DNA of 64,000 nt. Origin: Colias croceus (Eukaryota > Arthropoda > Insecta > Lepidoptera > Pieridae). A program made the position numbers and the translations under genes. Below the pieces are notes generated by a model. The model ran no database searches. It was given only the letters and a program-made list of their open reading frames with translations, and had not been told where the DNA came from. Positions 22,793-33,600 of this stretch are shown here, one piece after another. The DNA is taken from assembly GCF_905220415.1 (NCBI RefSeq), contig NC_059541.1, positions 4,724,501-4,788,500 of the forward strand. The letters run 5' to 3'. Each line of letters begins with the position of its first letter. Position 1 is the first letter of the stretch.

Positions 22793-24831
22793 ATGGCGGA
22801 TAAGTGGGAAAGTAAGTTTGTTTATATTTTTATTTCAATAAAAAACAGTTAACGATCTCCAGAAAACCTATTTAAAAAAGTTCCTTTTATAAAAATTCAA
22901 ATAATGTTATCCATTATCATATTCCAGTTTTATCCATTTCCGTATTCGTTATTGAGGTTCAAAATTTGAAAAAATTCAAATTTTCCGAGGAATTGTCAGC
23001 TATTATACGTTTTAAATTAACTCTTTCAACTTAACACCTGTTGAATAATGCAAATAATATAAACTTAAAACCTTGACAAAGCAGTGTTTTATATATACAA
23101 GTTATTAGATGCTTAGAATTAATTAATAAAGTATTCTTATAATTTTTAGGCGATGAAAAGTCATCGACGAGAATGCAATTAAGAGTTAAAGATGAACCCA
23201 TGGATCTGGATTTACCCGAAGAAGATGATGTGCCACCCGCTTTTGGTCCTGCTGCTCTTGGACTGCATAGAGTTGGAACAGTATTGCCACCAAAACCTAC
23301 ACCAAGTGAACCCATGCAAAAGCTTAATGCTAGAGGAATGCCAGCTCGAATTCGAAAAAAGAACAGATTTATATTTGTTGATGACTTTGTCAATACATCA
23401 CCTCCTAGGCAATCACCTAAACGTATACCTAAAATTTTAAAAACACCTGTAAAGCAATCAAGTGCTAAAAAGCAAAAATCACCAACCAAGTCGCCTGCTA
23501 AACTGCAGAGGAATATTGAAGAGAAGACAGAGAGTCAATCGCCGGACCGTAAGAGTGGTCAAAGAATAGGAATGAGGTTAAGAAATCTTCTGAAACTTCC
23601 TAAAGCCCATAAATGGGTATGCTTTGAATATTTTTATAGTAACATAGATAAGGCATTGTTTGATGGTGAAAATGATTTTATGATCTGTCTGAAGGAGTCA
23701 TTTCCACAGTTAGCGAATAAAAAGCTTACAAAAGTTCAGTGGGCAAAAATTAGACAAATGATGGGTAAACCTCGTAGATGTTCCCAAGCATTTTTTGAAG
23801 AGGAAAGGAGAGAACTAGATAGAAAAAGGAAATTGATAAGATATATTCAACAAAGAAAAACTGCAGATGTATGTGTTAAAGATTTACCAAATGAAATTCC
23901 AATGCAGCTAGTTGTTGGAACAAAAGTAACCGCTAGGCTGCGTAAACCACAAGATGGCCTTTTTACTGGTGTTATTGACGCTGTAGATACTTCTAATAAT
24001 ACTTATAGAATAACATTTGAAAGACCTAAATTAGGAACACACTCAGTTCCAGATTATGAAGTTTTATCAAATGAACCACCAGATTCCCTATTTCTGTCTA
24101 GTATAACCCAGAGGTTTCGCCCACGCACTGCCAATGATTTATATCATCTTTATCATACATCAATACCAAAGAATATTAGTCAAGGGGATCCAATGATAGG
24201 TTGTAATGATATAACTAATGCCGTTGAAAAAAACCTTGGTTCCTACCCTTATGCATTTTTGGAACTTATTGCTAAATTGACTAAAGTATTACAAGTGAAA
24301 AGAAATAAAATTAATAAATTGAAAGAAATGAATTCCGAAGCTGAAAAACGAAAATCATTTGATCAAAAGACACCGGAAGATTTTGAGAGAAAGTATGCTG
24401 CAATTGTGATTGATCTGGAAAGAATGAATATGGATTTACAGGAATATATAAATGAAATACAGGTTTATTGTCAACAAATTGCCCCTGGGCCAAGCCTGGC
24501 AGCTATGTTAGCTCCGTCTCATCTACGAGAAAAGTGTAGAGAAGAAGCATCTGAACTTGTAGCTAATAACAATAATAACTGTGTTAAAGATTCTAATGTA
24601 CTAGATCTTATCACAGATTTAACAGCTCTAATGTTACAAGTAAAAAGCCTGTCCAATTCTGATCAGAATGCTTATGAACTAAGTGTATTACAAGGCACTA
24701 TGGAACAAATAAAAATGAAATTAGAACCAAAATATCAAAGGATATTTCAAAATAGCGTTGAACCTCATATGCAGAGGATTCAGATGGGATTAGGGCAAAT
24801 ATCAACAAGTACTTTAATTGTTGGGACGTAG
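22793..24831 (+). CDS. lin-9: LIN-9 / Mip130, subunit of the MMB/DREAM complex
   Basis: Two coding exons: 22793-22811 (MADKWE plus one base, donor GTAAGT) and 23150-24831, giving 566 residues, close to the usual ~540 of animal LIN9. LIN-9 is a core scaffold of the Myb-MuvB/DREAM complex, which represses or activates cell-cycle genes in the nucleus. The DIRP domain (about residues 160-245) is clear: HKWVCFEYFYSNIDKALFDG, then FMICLKESFPQL, LTKVQWAKIRQMMGKPRRCS and FFEEERRELDRKRKLIRYIQ. A Tudor-like stretch (VGTKVTARLRKP...GVIDAVD...YRITFERP) follows, and helical segments fill the C-terminal half. A Ser/Pro/Lys-rich linker (SPPRQSPKRIPK, KSPTKSPAK) separates the N-terminus from DIRP and holds candidate CDK sites. 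The ATG context is CAACATGG. The upstream exon start is preferred to the later in-frame ATG at 23173 because donor and acceptor phases match and the resulting N-terminus is acidic. Confidence 0.93.
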
Positions 24832-24995
24832 TTGTGACAAGTTTAAATTAAGTAGAAGAGTGATAGGCACAGAATATAAAATTTTCTCTTTTATTGTAAT
24901 ATTGGGATATTATTCAATTTATTTAAACAAATATGTAATATAAAAATGTAAATGTATAATTTGTAATAACTAAAAAAATATTAACGAAATGTTTG

Positions 24996-25001
24996 AATAA
25001 A
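24996..25001 (+). terminator. Polyadenylation signal for LIN-9
   Basis: AATAAA about 165 nt after the LIN-9 stop codon. Confidence 0.6.
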
Positions 25002-25066
25002 ACACTAACAAATCAACAAAATTATTATTTTATTTTCATCATTTTTTTAATCAATAGATACCTAAA

Positions 25067-25136
25067 ATGTTCTAAAATTTTAGAACATGATGGATTTAAA
25101 TTTTTTTAATCATTGTAATTTTTATTACAATGATTC
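25067..25136. repeat. Two short palindromes between convergent 3' ends
   Basis: ATGTTCTAAAATTTTAGAAC starts a perfect 22-nt palindrome at 25067-25088. AATCATTGTAA...TTACAATGATT forms an 11-bp stem with a 6-nt loop at 25108-25135. The second loop overlaps TTTATT, the likely AATAAA of NUP50 on the minus strand (25121-25126). A role in 3'-end formation is only a suggestion. Confidence 0.6.
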
Positions 25137-25281
25137 ATAATGATTACTCATTTATATCCAAATATATTAAAAAATTAACATGACTGGCATGGTATAGTAA
25201 AACTATTGCTTACATGGAGGAATGTAAAAAATTTCAACAAAACTGAAATTTAAACTGAGAGATACAATAAATTATGTATTT

Positions 25282-27736
25282 TCACATTTTATATTTATTC
25301 AATATTTCCAATAAATCATCAGCTTCTTCAGATGTCTTAACTCTAATAAGGACTGGGGTTGGAGGTGGTTTTGCATCAGGGGTTGGTATGCAAACAAGCA
25401 TAACATTATTTTTTCCCATACGCTGAGTAGGAATTGATGCACTAAGTATCATATTCAGCAGAACTGTCCCCAAGGTTGTGTTTGCTCTCACTAACAGTTG
25501 ATGTTTCCCACTTTCTTCTATTTTCTTTATGTACAGTGTGCATACACCTTTATCAACAAAGTTGCCATCTTTCTTAAAAAATACTTTACATTTCTTGTCA
25601 AAGACACTGTTCTCTTCAACCAAGGGAGTAAATTCTACTTTGGGTGGTTGATCTTCATCTTCATTGTTGTTGCTTTGAGTAGTTTCTTCTTCTTTCTTTT
25701 GAATGTTTGAATTAAAACTGAACGGTTTTCCAGCACCAAAAGAAAATGTTGAATTACCATTGGTAATTGTTCCTGTAGAAGTTCCCGAAAACAAACTAGA
25801 TGATTGGGATGTTGAATTCATTCCAAAACTAAAACCAGTTTTAGTTGTAGTTATTGCAGGCAGACCAGGGGTAGAAATTGTTGTCGAGTTAGTTCCAAAT
25901 GAAAAGCCAGTACTTTTTTTGGGAGTTTGGTCTGTGTTGGAAGTAGAAGTTGTTGTTGGAGTTTTTGAAACATTTCCCAAAGAGAAACCACTTGTAGTTG
26001 TTGTTGTTAGAGTTTTTGAAACATTTCCCAAAGAGAAACCACTTATAGTTGTTGTTGTTGGAGTTTTTGAAACATTTCCCAAAGAGAAACCACTTGTAGT
26101 TGTTGTTGTTGAAGTTTTTGAAACATTTCCCAAAGAGAAACCACTTGTAGTTGTTGTTGTTGAAGTTTTTGAAACATTTCCCAAAGAGAAACCACTTGTA
26201 GTTGTTGTTGTTGGAGTTTTTGAAACATTTCCAAAAGAGAAGCCACTTGTAGTTGTTGAAACATTTCCCAAAGAGAAGCCACTTGTAGTTGTTGAAACAT
26301 TTCCCAAAGAGAAGCCACTTGTAGTTGTTGCCGTTGGAGTTTTTGAAGCAATCCCAAAAGAGAAACCAGTGGTTCCTGTAGTTGTGTCTTGTTTATTATT
26401 TGATGTAGGAGTTCCAAATATGTTACTTGTTTTTTCTGTTACTAATGTATTTCTATTAGTAGTTGATGTGCTTGAAAATAAGCTTGATCCAGTAGGAGTA
26501 GATTTTTTTTCACTATTAACATTTTGTTTAAAATCACCCTTTTCACCACCAGACTTTGATTCTTTATTATTAAAGTATTCATCTTGAATATCTTTCAAAT
26601 GCTTTTCATAATCCTTAAATATTGGTGACAGAATACATATAGGAGTTTCTTTAACATGTTTTTCAATCCATTCTGATACTGATACATTCAGTCCTTGAAT
26701 ATTTTTATAATAATTTAATTTTCTTTCATCAATTTCATCTTTATCCCCACCTGATTCTTTTGTTTCTCGTGAATCTTTCTTCTCTGGTGAAATTTTGTTT
26801 TCAATTGGTTTATCCTTTTTAGCTGTTGGCATATTAAAGTTTGGACCAGTTGAAGACATTTTAAATGGTGATGAAGATGAAGAAGTGAATACATTACTGG
26901 ATACATTTGCCGTAGGAGCAGAAGAAGGACTGCTTTTTGGAGCAGGAGTGGGGCTGCTTTTTGAAGCGAAACTGAAAGTGCTCAGAGGAGTTGAGGTAGT
27001 TTGAATTTTAAAGGGACTTTCACTTTGGGCTTCTTTAGAATCCAATTTAGTGTCGGTTTGTGGGAATTTAATTCCTGTAGGACTAGTTGTTGTTGATTTG
27101 CCAAATAGAGATGACTGGTTTGTTGATGATGTCACTGGTGCTGAAGATCCTAAAGCAGTAAATCCCGAAGAGCTAGCACTGGTTGTGAAAGGTTTCGATG
27201 AAAAGAGAGAAGAAGATCCTTCAGTAACACTTGGACTTGATAAAGATGTATTGGCTTTATTTCCATTTGTTAAGTTGGCCAAAAAATCAAATGAAGTCTT
27301 TTGAGTTTTATTGAAGCCACCAAATCCACTAAATACACTTTTTTGACCCTGAAAACATAAAAAAAATAAACAAATGTTTATGTAATGTGTATGTGTGTAA
27401 TGTTTCAGCTCAAATTTTTAAGTTTTTTTTTTATCATAAGTTTTTAAGAATATATATTATGTGAATTTGTTTTCCAACTGTTGCTGTGATTTAAATCTGA
27501 ATATTATTTAGCTTACAAAAAAAAATCCTTTTTAATTGTATAATTATTATAAAGGTATTGACATTTACTTCATTATTTCCAATATTCGACCGCCTCTTAG
27601 CAGTTCGTATTACGCGTTTCTCCAAAACTTCTTTTGGTGCCATTTTAAATCCCTCTGTGTCTTCGGGTTCATTAGAATCTTCCTGATCCCAATTATCATG
27701 ATTAAGTTCTGTGGTTGCTGCTCTTTTTACTGACAT
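25282..27736 (-). CDS. Nup50: Nucleoporin NUP50 homologue with expanded FG repeats
   Basis: Two exons on the minus strand: 27569-27736 (donor GTAAAT) and 25282-27348 (acceptor TTTTCAG), phase 0, 744 residues. NUP50 sits at the nuclear basket and assists importin-alpha/beta recycling and cargo release. The first exon holds the conserved N-terminal importin-alpha-binding motif (KRAATTELNHDNWDQED...EGFKMAPKEVLEKRVIRTAKRR). The second opens with SVFSGFGGFNKTQKTSFDFL. The middle is Ser/Thr/FG-rich with SLFSS, GFSFG and SSLFSGTS motifs and includes nine tandem copies of a 17-residue unit (listed separately). The last ~120 residues form a Ran-binding domain (KVEFTPLVEENSVFDKKCKV, then FVDKGVCTLYIKK and QLLVRANTTLGTVLLNMILS). 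At 744 residues it is longer than vertebrate NUP50 (~470), mainly through the FG region. It converges with LIN-9; the stop codons are about 450 bp apart. Confidence 0.93.
25940..26375 (-). repeat. Coding minisatellite, 51-bp unit, inside NUP50
   Basis: Nine consecutive units encode GFSLGNVSKTPTTTTTS-like peptides. Most are 51 bp; two are shortened to 36 bp (GFSLGNVSTTTS). Units differ at only a few positions at the DNA level, which points to recent unequal exchange. The array is in frame, so length changes keep the protein intact. Confidence 0.9.
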
Positions 27737-28120
27737 TTTTCAATAGATTTTAGCCAAAAATAATCAAAGGAGAGATAAGCTACTAGCTTATATCAGACAG
27801 CGAGACACAAATGCGTTTTATAAATTAGCAGTGTTGTACATTTTTAGATACGTATCTTTAAATAAATTCAAATACAATTTAAACGACTGCCAAAATTACT
27901 TGATCGTAAAAAACTTGAGAATTGAGATATATTTCGATATTTACTGGTCGCACATTTTCCACACTATGACAGTATGACTATACAGTGACATAAGTCATGA
28001 TGTGACCATATATAAAAAAGTACTCTGTGGATGTGACTGGTGAGTGGTGACAGATTAACATAGAAAAACTGGAATACTTAATATTCTAGGAGGTAGCAAC
28101 GTTGACAAGTGAGCATTTTT
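27737..28120. promoter_or_regulatory. Upstream region of NUP50
   Basis: About 380 bp between the NUP50 start codon and the first mobile element to its right. It must hold the NUP50 promoter unless a 5' non-coding exon lies further out. No specific core element could be identified. Confidence 0.3.
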
Positions 28121-28365
28121 AACCGACTTCAAAAAAAGGAGGAGGTTATCAATTCGGCCGGTATATTTTTTTTTTTTTATGTATGTACACCGATTACTCC
28201 GAGGTTTCTGAACCGATTTACGTGATTCTTTTTTTGTTCGATGCGGGATGGTGTCGAATTGGTCCCATAAAAATTTTATTCGGATAGGCCCAGTAGTTTT
28301 TATTTTATGAGCATTTTTGTCTGTAGGTATTTGTAAATTTTGCAAGTGCAAGTTTGAAGTCGGTT
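28121..28365. mobile_element. MITE-like element with AACCGACTTC ends
   Basis: Starts AACCGACTTC followed by an A-run and GGAGGAGGTTATCAATTCGG, and ends GAAGTCGGTT, an exact 10-bp inverted repeat. The interior (CACCGATTACTCCGAGGTTT) matches a repeat I recognise as widespread in Lepidoptera. No coding capacity. Confidence 0.7.
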
Positions 28366-28388
28366 GTTTTTAACGCAGTTATCACTTG

Positions 28389-29312
28389 TAGTATAGTTGG
28401 TTCTTTCTTGGTTCTTTGATATGCTGTTCCTCTTGCTATTTCGGTTACAGTCCGGGCTGTCTGGCTGGCCGCAGTGGTTGCGTTTATTAGTGCGCATCTT
28501 ATCTGCACAGGAAAATATCCTTAATTTAAGGTCATTTTTAACGCATAATTTTTAATCTTTTTCATTTAGATAGATCCATTAGACATACATTTTTTATTGC
28601 AAGAAGTTTTTTTCGTTGTTAAATAGGTGCCAGACGCAATTTTTATTTCAAAATAATTAAAATATCACCGAAATAAGTGAAATTCCATCAACATGAGTCC
28701 CCGTGAAGGATAAGTAATCCACAGAGTAATCACTGTGTTACATATACTATATATAATATTCATTTTACTATTTACAATTTTTTTGCAACAATCTACCATG
28801 GTGCCTCCTTTTCCCAACGAACCTCAAATTGGACGTTAAATGTAAACTTGATAAAAACCAAATACATATCATCAAATTCATATTAATACCCAAAAGTGTA
28901 ATAAATATGAAAGCATCTATTAAAAATATTAGTTTACTAATTATTTAATATAAGTATTAAAAAAGGATAGTATAATATAAGTAATAAAGTTATTAGTTGC
29001 TTATTTTTTAAGCGGACTCATGTTGATGTAATTTCACTTATTTCGATGACATTTTAATTATTTTAAATAAAAAATTGCGTATGGCACCCATTTAATTTAA
29101 CAACGAATAAAACGTCTTGCAATAAAAAAAATATGTCTGATGGATCTATCTAAAGGCAAAAGATTAAAAATTACGCGTTAAAAAATGACTAAGTATATAA
29201 CTTAAGTATATCTTCCTGTGCAGATAAGATGCGCACTAATAAACGCAGCCAGACAGCCCGGACTGTAACCGAAATAGCAAGAGAAACAGCATATCAAAAA
29301 CCCAACTATACT
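28389..29312. mobile_element. 924-bp inverted-repeat element, ~300-bp arms
   Basis: Left arm 28389-28701 and right arm 29012-29312 are reverse complements with small indels and scattered substitutions. Shared words include CGGTTACAGTCCGGGCTGTC, TATTAGTGCGCATCTTATCT and TAGATAGATCCAT. The 310-bp centre is unrelated AT-rich DNA. An open frame in each arm starts MRTNKR and contains SQTARTVTEIARETAYQ-like residues; no family is recognised. Confidence 0.85.
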
Positions 29313-29441
29313 AAAATGACTTTTTTTAAAACGTTGGTAGCTCCCGTACCATAATAAATTTCAACTGACTAAACACAATTATTTTCAGAAATTATTTTAC
29401 ACTTTCATACCGTCTAACACAAGAAGCTAATATATCCATAA

Positions 29442-29611
29442 TCTTATATATAAAAATGAATCGCAAAATGTGTTGGTAAGCGCATAACTCGAGAACGGCT
29501 GAACCGATTTCGATAATTCTTTTTTTATTATATTTCTTGAAGTACGAAGATGGATCTTATGTAGAGAAAACGTAAACATGTACCACGGGCGAAGAAGGGC
29601 AGGACCGCTAG
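29442..29611 (+). mobile_element. Helitron of a second subfamily
   Basis: Begins TCTTATATATAAAAATGAAT, contains CGAGAACGGCTGAACCGATT and ends GGACCGCTAG before T. It is abutted directly by the next Helitron. Confidence 0.75.
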
Positions 29612-30015
29612 TAATATTATAAATGCGAAAGTAACTCTGTCTGTCTGTCTGTTACTCAATCACGCCTTACTACTGAACCAATTTGCATGAAATGTTGTAT
29701 AGAGATATTTTGATAACCGAGAAAGGACATAGGATAGGTTTTTGACGTGATAATGTCTTATAATTCGATATAGCCGGTTGCACGCACGAAAAAACATGAC
29801 TCATGCGGCGTTACCTCGCTCTGAGGCGTTCCATGTGGCATGAAATGCAAGCGAGAGCGCGGAACGAGCGACAAAGAAGCACAATCGGACGTTGTCACGT
29901 TCAACTATCGTCAGTAAATGAGTAAACCGACTTTACAGACAACCAATTTTTTCATAGGTTTTATTTTATCCCGGAAATTATTTGGTTTTTCTTTGACTGC
30001 GCGGTGGAAAGCTAG
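29612..30015 (+). mobile_element. Helitron interrupted by another insertion
   Basis: The left part (TAATATTATAAATGCGAAAG to GGACATAGGATAGG) and right part (TTTTATCCCGGAAATT to GGTGGAAAGCTAG) together make one Helitron like 20984-21222. A 211-bp insert (29743-29953) splits it. The first few bases (TCCTAC) are missing because it abuts the preceding copy. Confidence 0.8.
29743..29953. mobile_element. 211-bp insert with 9-bp target duplication
   Basis: The inserted segment (TGACGTGATAATGTCTTATA ... ACAACCAATTTTTTC) is flanked by ATAGGTTTT on both sides (29734-29742 and 29954-29962). It has no terminal inverted repeats and no long poly-A tail. The GC-rich centre (GAGCGCGGAACGAGCGAC) contrasts with the host. 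The class is undetermined; a SINE-like or other short retroelement is possible, but no clear Pol III A/B boxes are seen. Confidence 0.65.
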
Positions 30016-30673
30016 TACCTATAATATTTCCATCAAGATTTCCATGGTAGTTGCAGAGAGAAAAGTCGTTTGTACGCAGTACGCGCTAGATGTTACTCTG
30101 CGGCCGCGGCGTCGCGTGGTGCTGAAACGTGCTGAGGGACGCGTAGGGACTGTATGGGACTTCTTTAGTGGCACCGAGAGTGGCACGCATTTTAGTTTTT
30201 GTTTTGTCGGAAATCGGAATTTGACGAACTTGGCCGATGACTATTCCGATTAAGTACCTACTCGAGTTTTGACTTTCGACTACAAAAGATTCTTCAATAA
30301 CATTTTCTAAAATTTGTACAAATAAAATGCTGTTGATACATATTGTTACAATTTCTTGATGTCTCCTTTGCAAATTAAATTAGTGCGATACTATCTTGAT
30401 ACTATCGAGAGCGCAACATAAATAGCATAAAATATATTTGTTTAATTGAGTTTAAGTAAATTAATAACAGACACACATGAAATTAAATTCATAACAAGGT
30501 TGCTACTTTTGATAACTTTCTTTGTTTTAATTAATTCTTTCAGAGTATTAATTCGCTTTGATTTATTTTGTGTGTAGTGTATGAAAATTTGTTAAACCAA
30601 AGGTTGTAAACAATTATTTATATTATGCGGCTATGAAGTGACATTTCAAATTGTATTACCTTCGGTGAATGCA
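30016..30673. promoter_or_regulatory. Upstream region of the PHF21A-like gene
   Basis: Contains a short GC-rich stretch (about 30060-30200) and then AT-rich sequence leading to the ATG. It should hold the promoter and 5' UTR, but no TATA box or initiator could be singled out. A 111-codon open frame that runs through it is random. Confidence 0.3.
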
Positions 30674-33600
30674 ATGGAAGTTTCTAATGAAATAAAAGAA
30701 GATATTCGGAAAACACAAACTGATTTAAAAAATGCTATACGGGTGCATCAGGTATTTAAAGTATTAGTTCTACTTTCAAGTTTCCTTTCATAATAAATAT
30801 CTTATTTTTAAGTACCTACGTAGCTACTTGTTGTGAGTTACCTACACTTCGGAAAGTTAAAATGGTTGTTCAGCAAGCAACATTCAAGTACCTAGGTACC
30901 TAATTACTTTTACATCATGAATCAATATTATATTACGTGTTTGAATAAATGTTGTTTGTTTGTAGTAATCTAAGTTATTGTTTATCAGTTTATGTATAAA
31001 GTCGGTATTTATAGAAAATAATAATAACAGTCAGATTAAAGTGAATTTTTAAGTATTGAGGTTTCTTTAACAGAATATTTTTATTTTTAGATTTGGGTTG
31101 CACGCCTCCAAGAAGATGAAAGCGTAAGTTATATTCTTATCAATAATTATTGTTAGCTCATTTTAGATATACCTATATATGATAAAAATATGAAGACCGC
31201 TTATTAATTGTAATAAATTTTTCTTTTCAGAATATACATCTGAAAAATAAAGTTAGTGAAGCTGAAAAAGAAATTGTTGCCATTGGACGTGCTCAAGTAA
31301 GTTGCTATCATTAAATATTATTGTTATTTTTACCATACCTTTTATATAATTTATTTTTTATATTTTACTGTTTAGAAATTGGTGGTTGATAGACTGAGGA
31401 AAGAGTTGGAATTGTATCAACAACGCTTAAGAGCTAAAAATAAGCAAGTCAGTATTGAAAATGACAATCACTATATTGCTCAACAATTAAGAGACCATGA
31501 ATTACAATATCGCAATAGGAATCGTCCCACATCACTACTAAAACCTTCAGTGTTAAACGAAATCCAAATAAAAACCGAGAATTTAACAGATGATGTGAAT
31601 AATGAGTCTGATATAGAAAATGATATTATACCACATGAAAAAGAAACAAATAATGAAAATGAGAGACACAAAGAGAGTTTTGTAAGAAATTTTCCTCGAT
31701 TGGAAAATTTAATACACAACGACAGGAGTAACTTTGAAAATGCTCTCAACAAGGTCAAGGAAGTATTTTTGTAAGTATACATTAATAAGTATTTATTTAC
31801 CAAAGTATGTATTCATAGTACTTCAGACAGGTAAAATTAAAAGAAAACAACAATTTTAATTATGTTGAACATCATTATTGAATGTGATGTTTATTTGTTT
31901 TTGTTCATACCATTCATTTATTTTTTTAGGGGAACAAAGTTTGATGACAATGATTGGCCAGATAGATCGGATTCAGATTCTTCGCCAAATACAGAGATAT
32001 CACCGGCTCCATCACCACCCCTTCTGCCTGAACCGGGAGAGCCAATATCCAAAGAAGGTTTCATGAGGTAATATAATTTGGGTTGGTGACTACATTAGTA
32101 GTAATAAGCGTTAGCTTATAGCATAACATTAGCTTCTACATTTACATTTTTGTAATTTATAGATTAAACTACACAGTATAACATAATATGGATGTATGGG
32201 GACATTAATTTTATAATATTGAATACGTGTTCTGTTCAAAACATGCATAAAAAATTTAATAATCATTGATTATTAAATTTTTTATGCATTTTTTATACAT
32301 TTTCTCAATGAACCATCATATCAAGATATTTTAAATATTATTATCTAACTGAATTTTTTTTTTCTAGACTTATTGGATTGGTAACACCAATCCAAAAAGA
32401 AATAATGGAGAAAAAAATAAACGAAAATCGCAAAAGGGCTGCTGGCACAAATAGAAATGAATTTGTTTATGGCAATTATGAAATGGTTCCTGTAAGAAAA
32501 ATATTTTCTTTTTCTCAACCTAACTTGATGAATATCTAATAATGATTGTAGTACAGCTTCTAAGAATATTTATTTTTTTTCAATTATTAATAGGTGACAT
32601 TTTTATAGTTTACTGCTTAAAATTTTTAATTAAATAGCTGTACCCAGCGCAATTCAATTCTTAGAATCTATAGAAATTCTTATATCAGCGCAAATTTTAG
32701 TACCAAATATATATTTTTGTTTTTGTAAAGATATTTTGATGAAAAAAAATGCATTATTCTTTTTTGTGCTATTTCAGAAACGGAAGAAGTTAAACCAATA
32801 CCCATATCTACAGAATCACAGTGATCCACCACAAACGCGATCAGCCAAACTTCGCAAGCAGGTATACTGGAGATTACTTTATTATTTTGTTATTAAATCA
32901 TTCAAATATAGTTCTGAATTAGTTACATTTATGTTAAATAATAATGATAGGCCACTTTTTTGTGCAAGTAAAATTGTCCTATATTGTTTCACAGAATCAG
33001 AATAAGTCATCTCGTGAAGGATCTCCATCAGGGTCATCAACAGATAATAAAGGTAAATAATAATTTAGTCTTACATATTACTGAATATTTGTTTATTCTT
33101 TGACAAGTACACTATAACTTTTTCATTTGTCTTGATTACATATTTTTGACAATAGCAGATTAAATTATTATTCTCTTTAATTCTAGGTTGGGGAAACAAA
33201 CCAGCCTGGATGGCAACTCTACCAGCTGGTCTGTCAGTGGAGCCAGTTTATTCACCAACTAAAAAAGTTTGTCACGGCTGCGGAAGAAATGGTAAGATTT
33301 TAATTTATATCAAAAAGTTTGCACTAAAAATTAAATAGTAGGATAGATATTGGTGCGTAAAAAATTGCAATGGAATATTTTTGATATTTTTGTTGTTTTA
33401 CTTAAAGAGAGGAAGGATACAGTAATAATATATTTTAAAAATTATTGATTCAATCACCGAGTTCTGTTGAGAAAATATTTTCGATAGTTACCACTTAACT
33501 TGGAACAGAATAATTTGTGCCTAAATCATGTACATGACGTAACGTACAATAAATACCTAGGCAATAAAATATGTCGGCAGCAAAACTCTGCCTACTAGCA

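Noticed and set aside
23031..23489. 152-codon frame antisense to the LIN-9 5' part
   Set aside because: Opposite strand of the well-supported LIN-9 exon, with no motif of its own.
26043..26417. 124-codon frame in the alternative minus-strand phase of NUP50
   Set aside because: Shadow of the same repeat array; the frame with FG motifs, N-terminal motif and Ran-binding domain is the real one.
25703..26587. 294-codon open frame antisense to NUP50
   Set aside because: It arises from the low-complexity 51-bp repeats of NUP50 read backwards (runs of VVVVVGVFETFPKEKPL); it has no independent start context or family resemblance.
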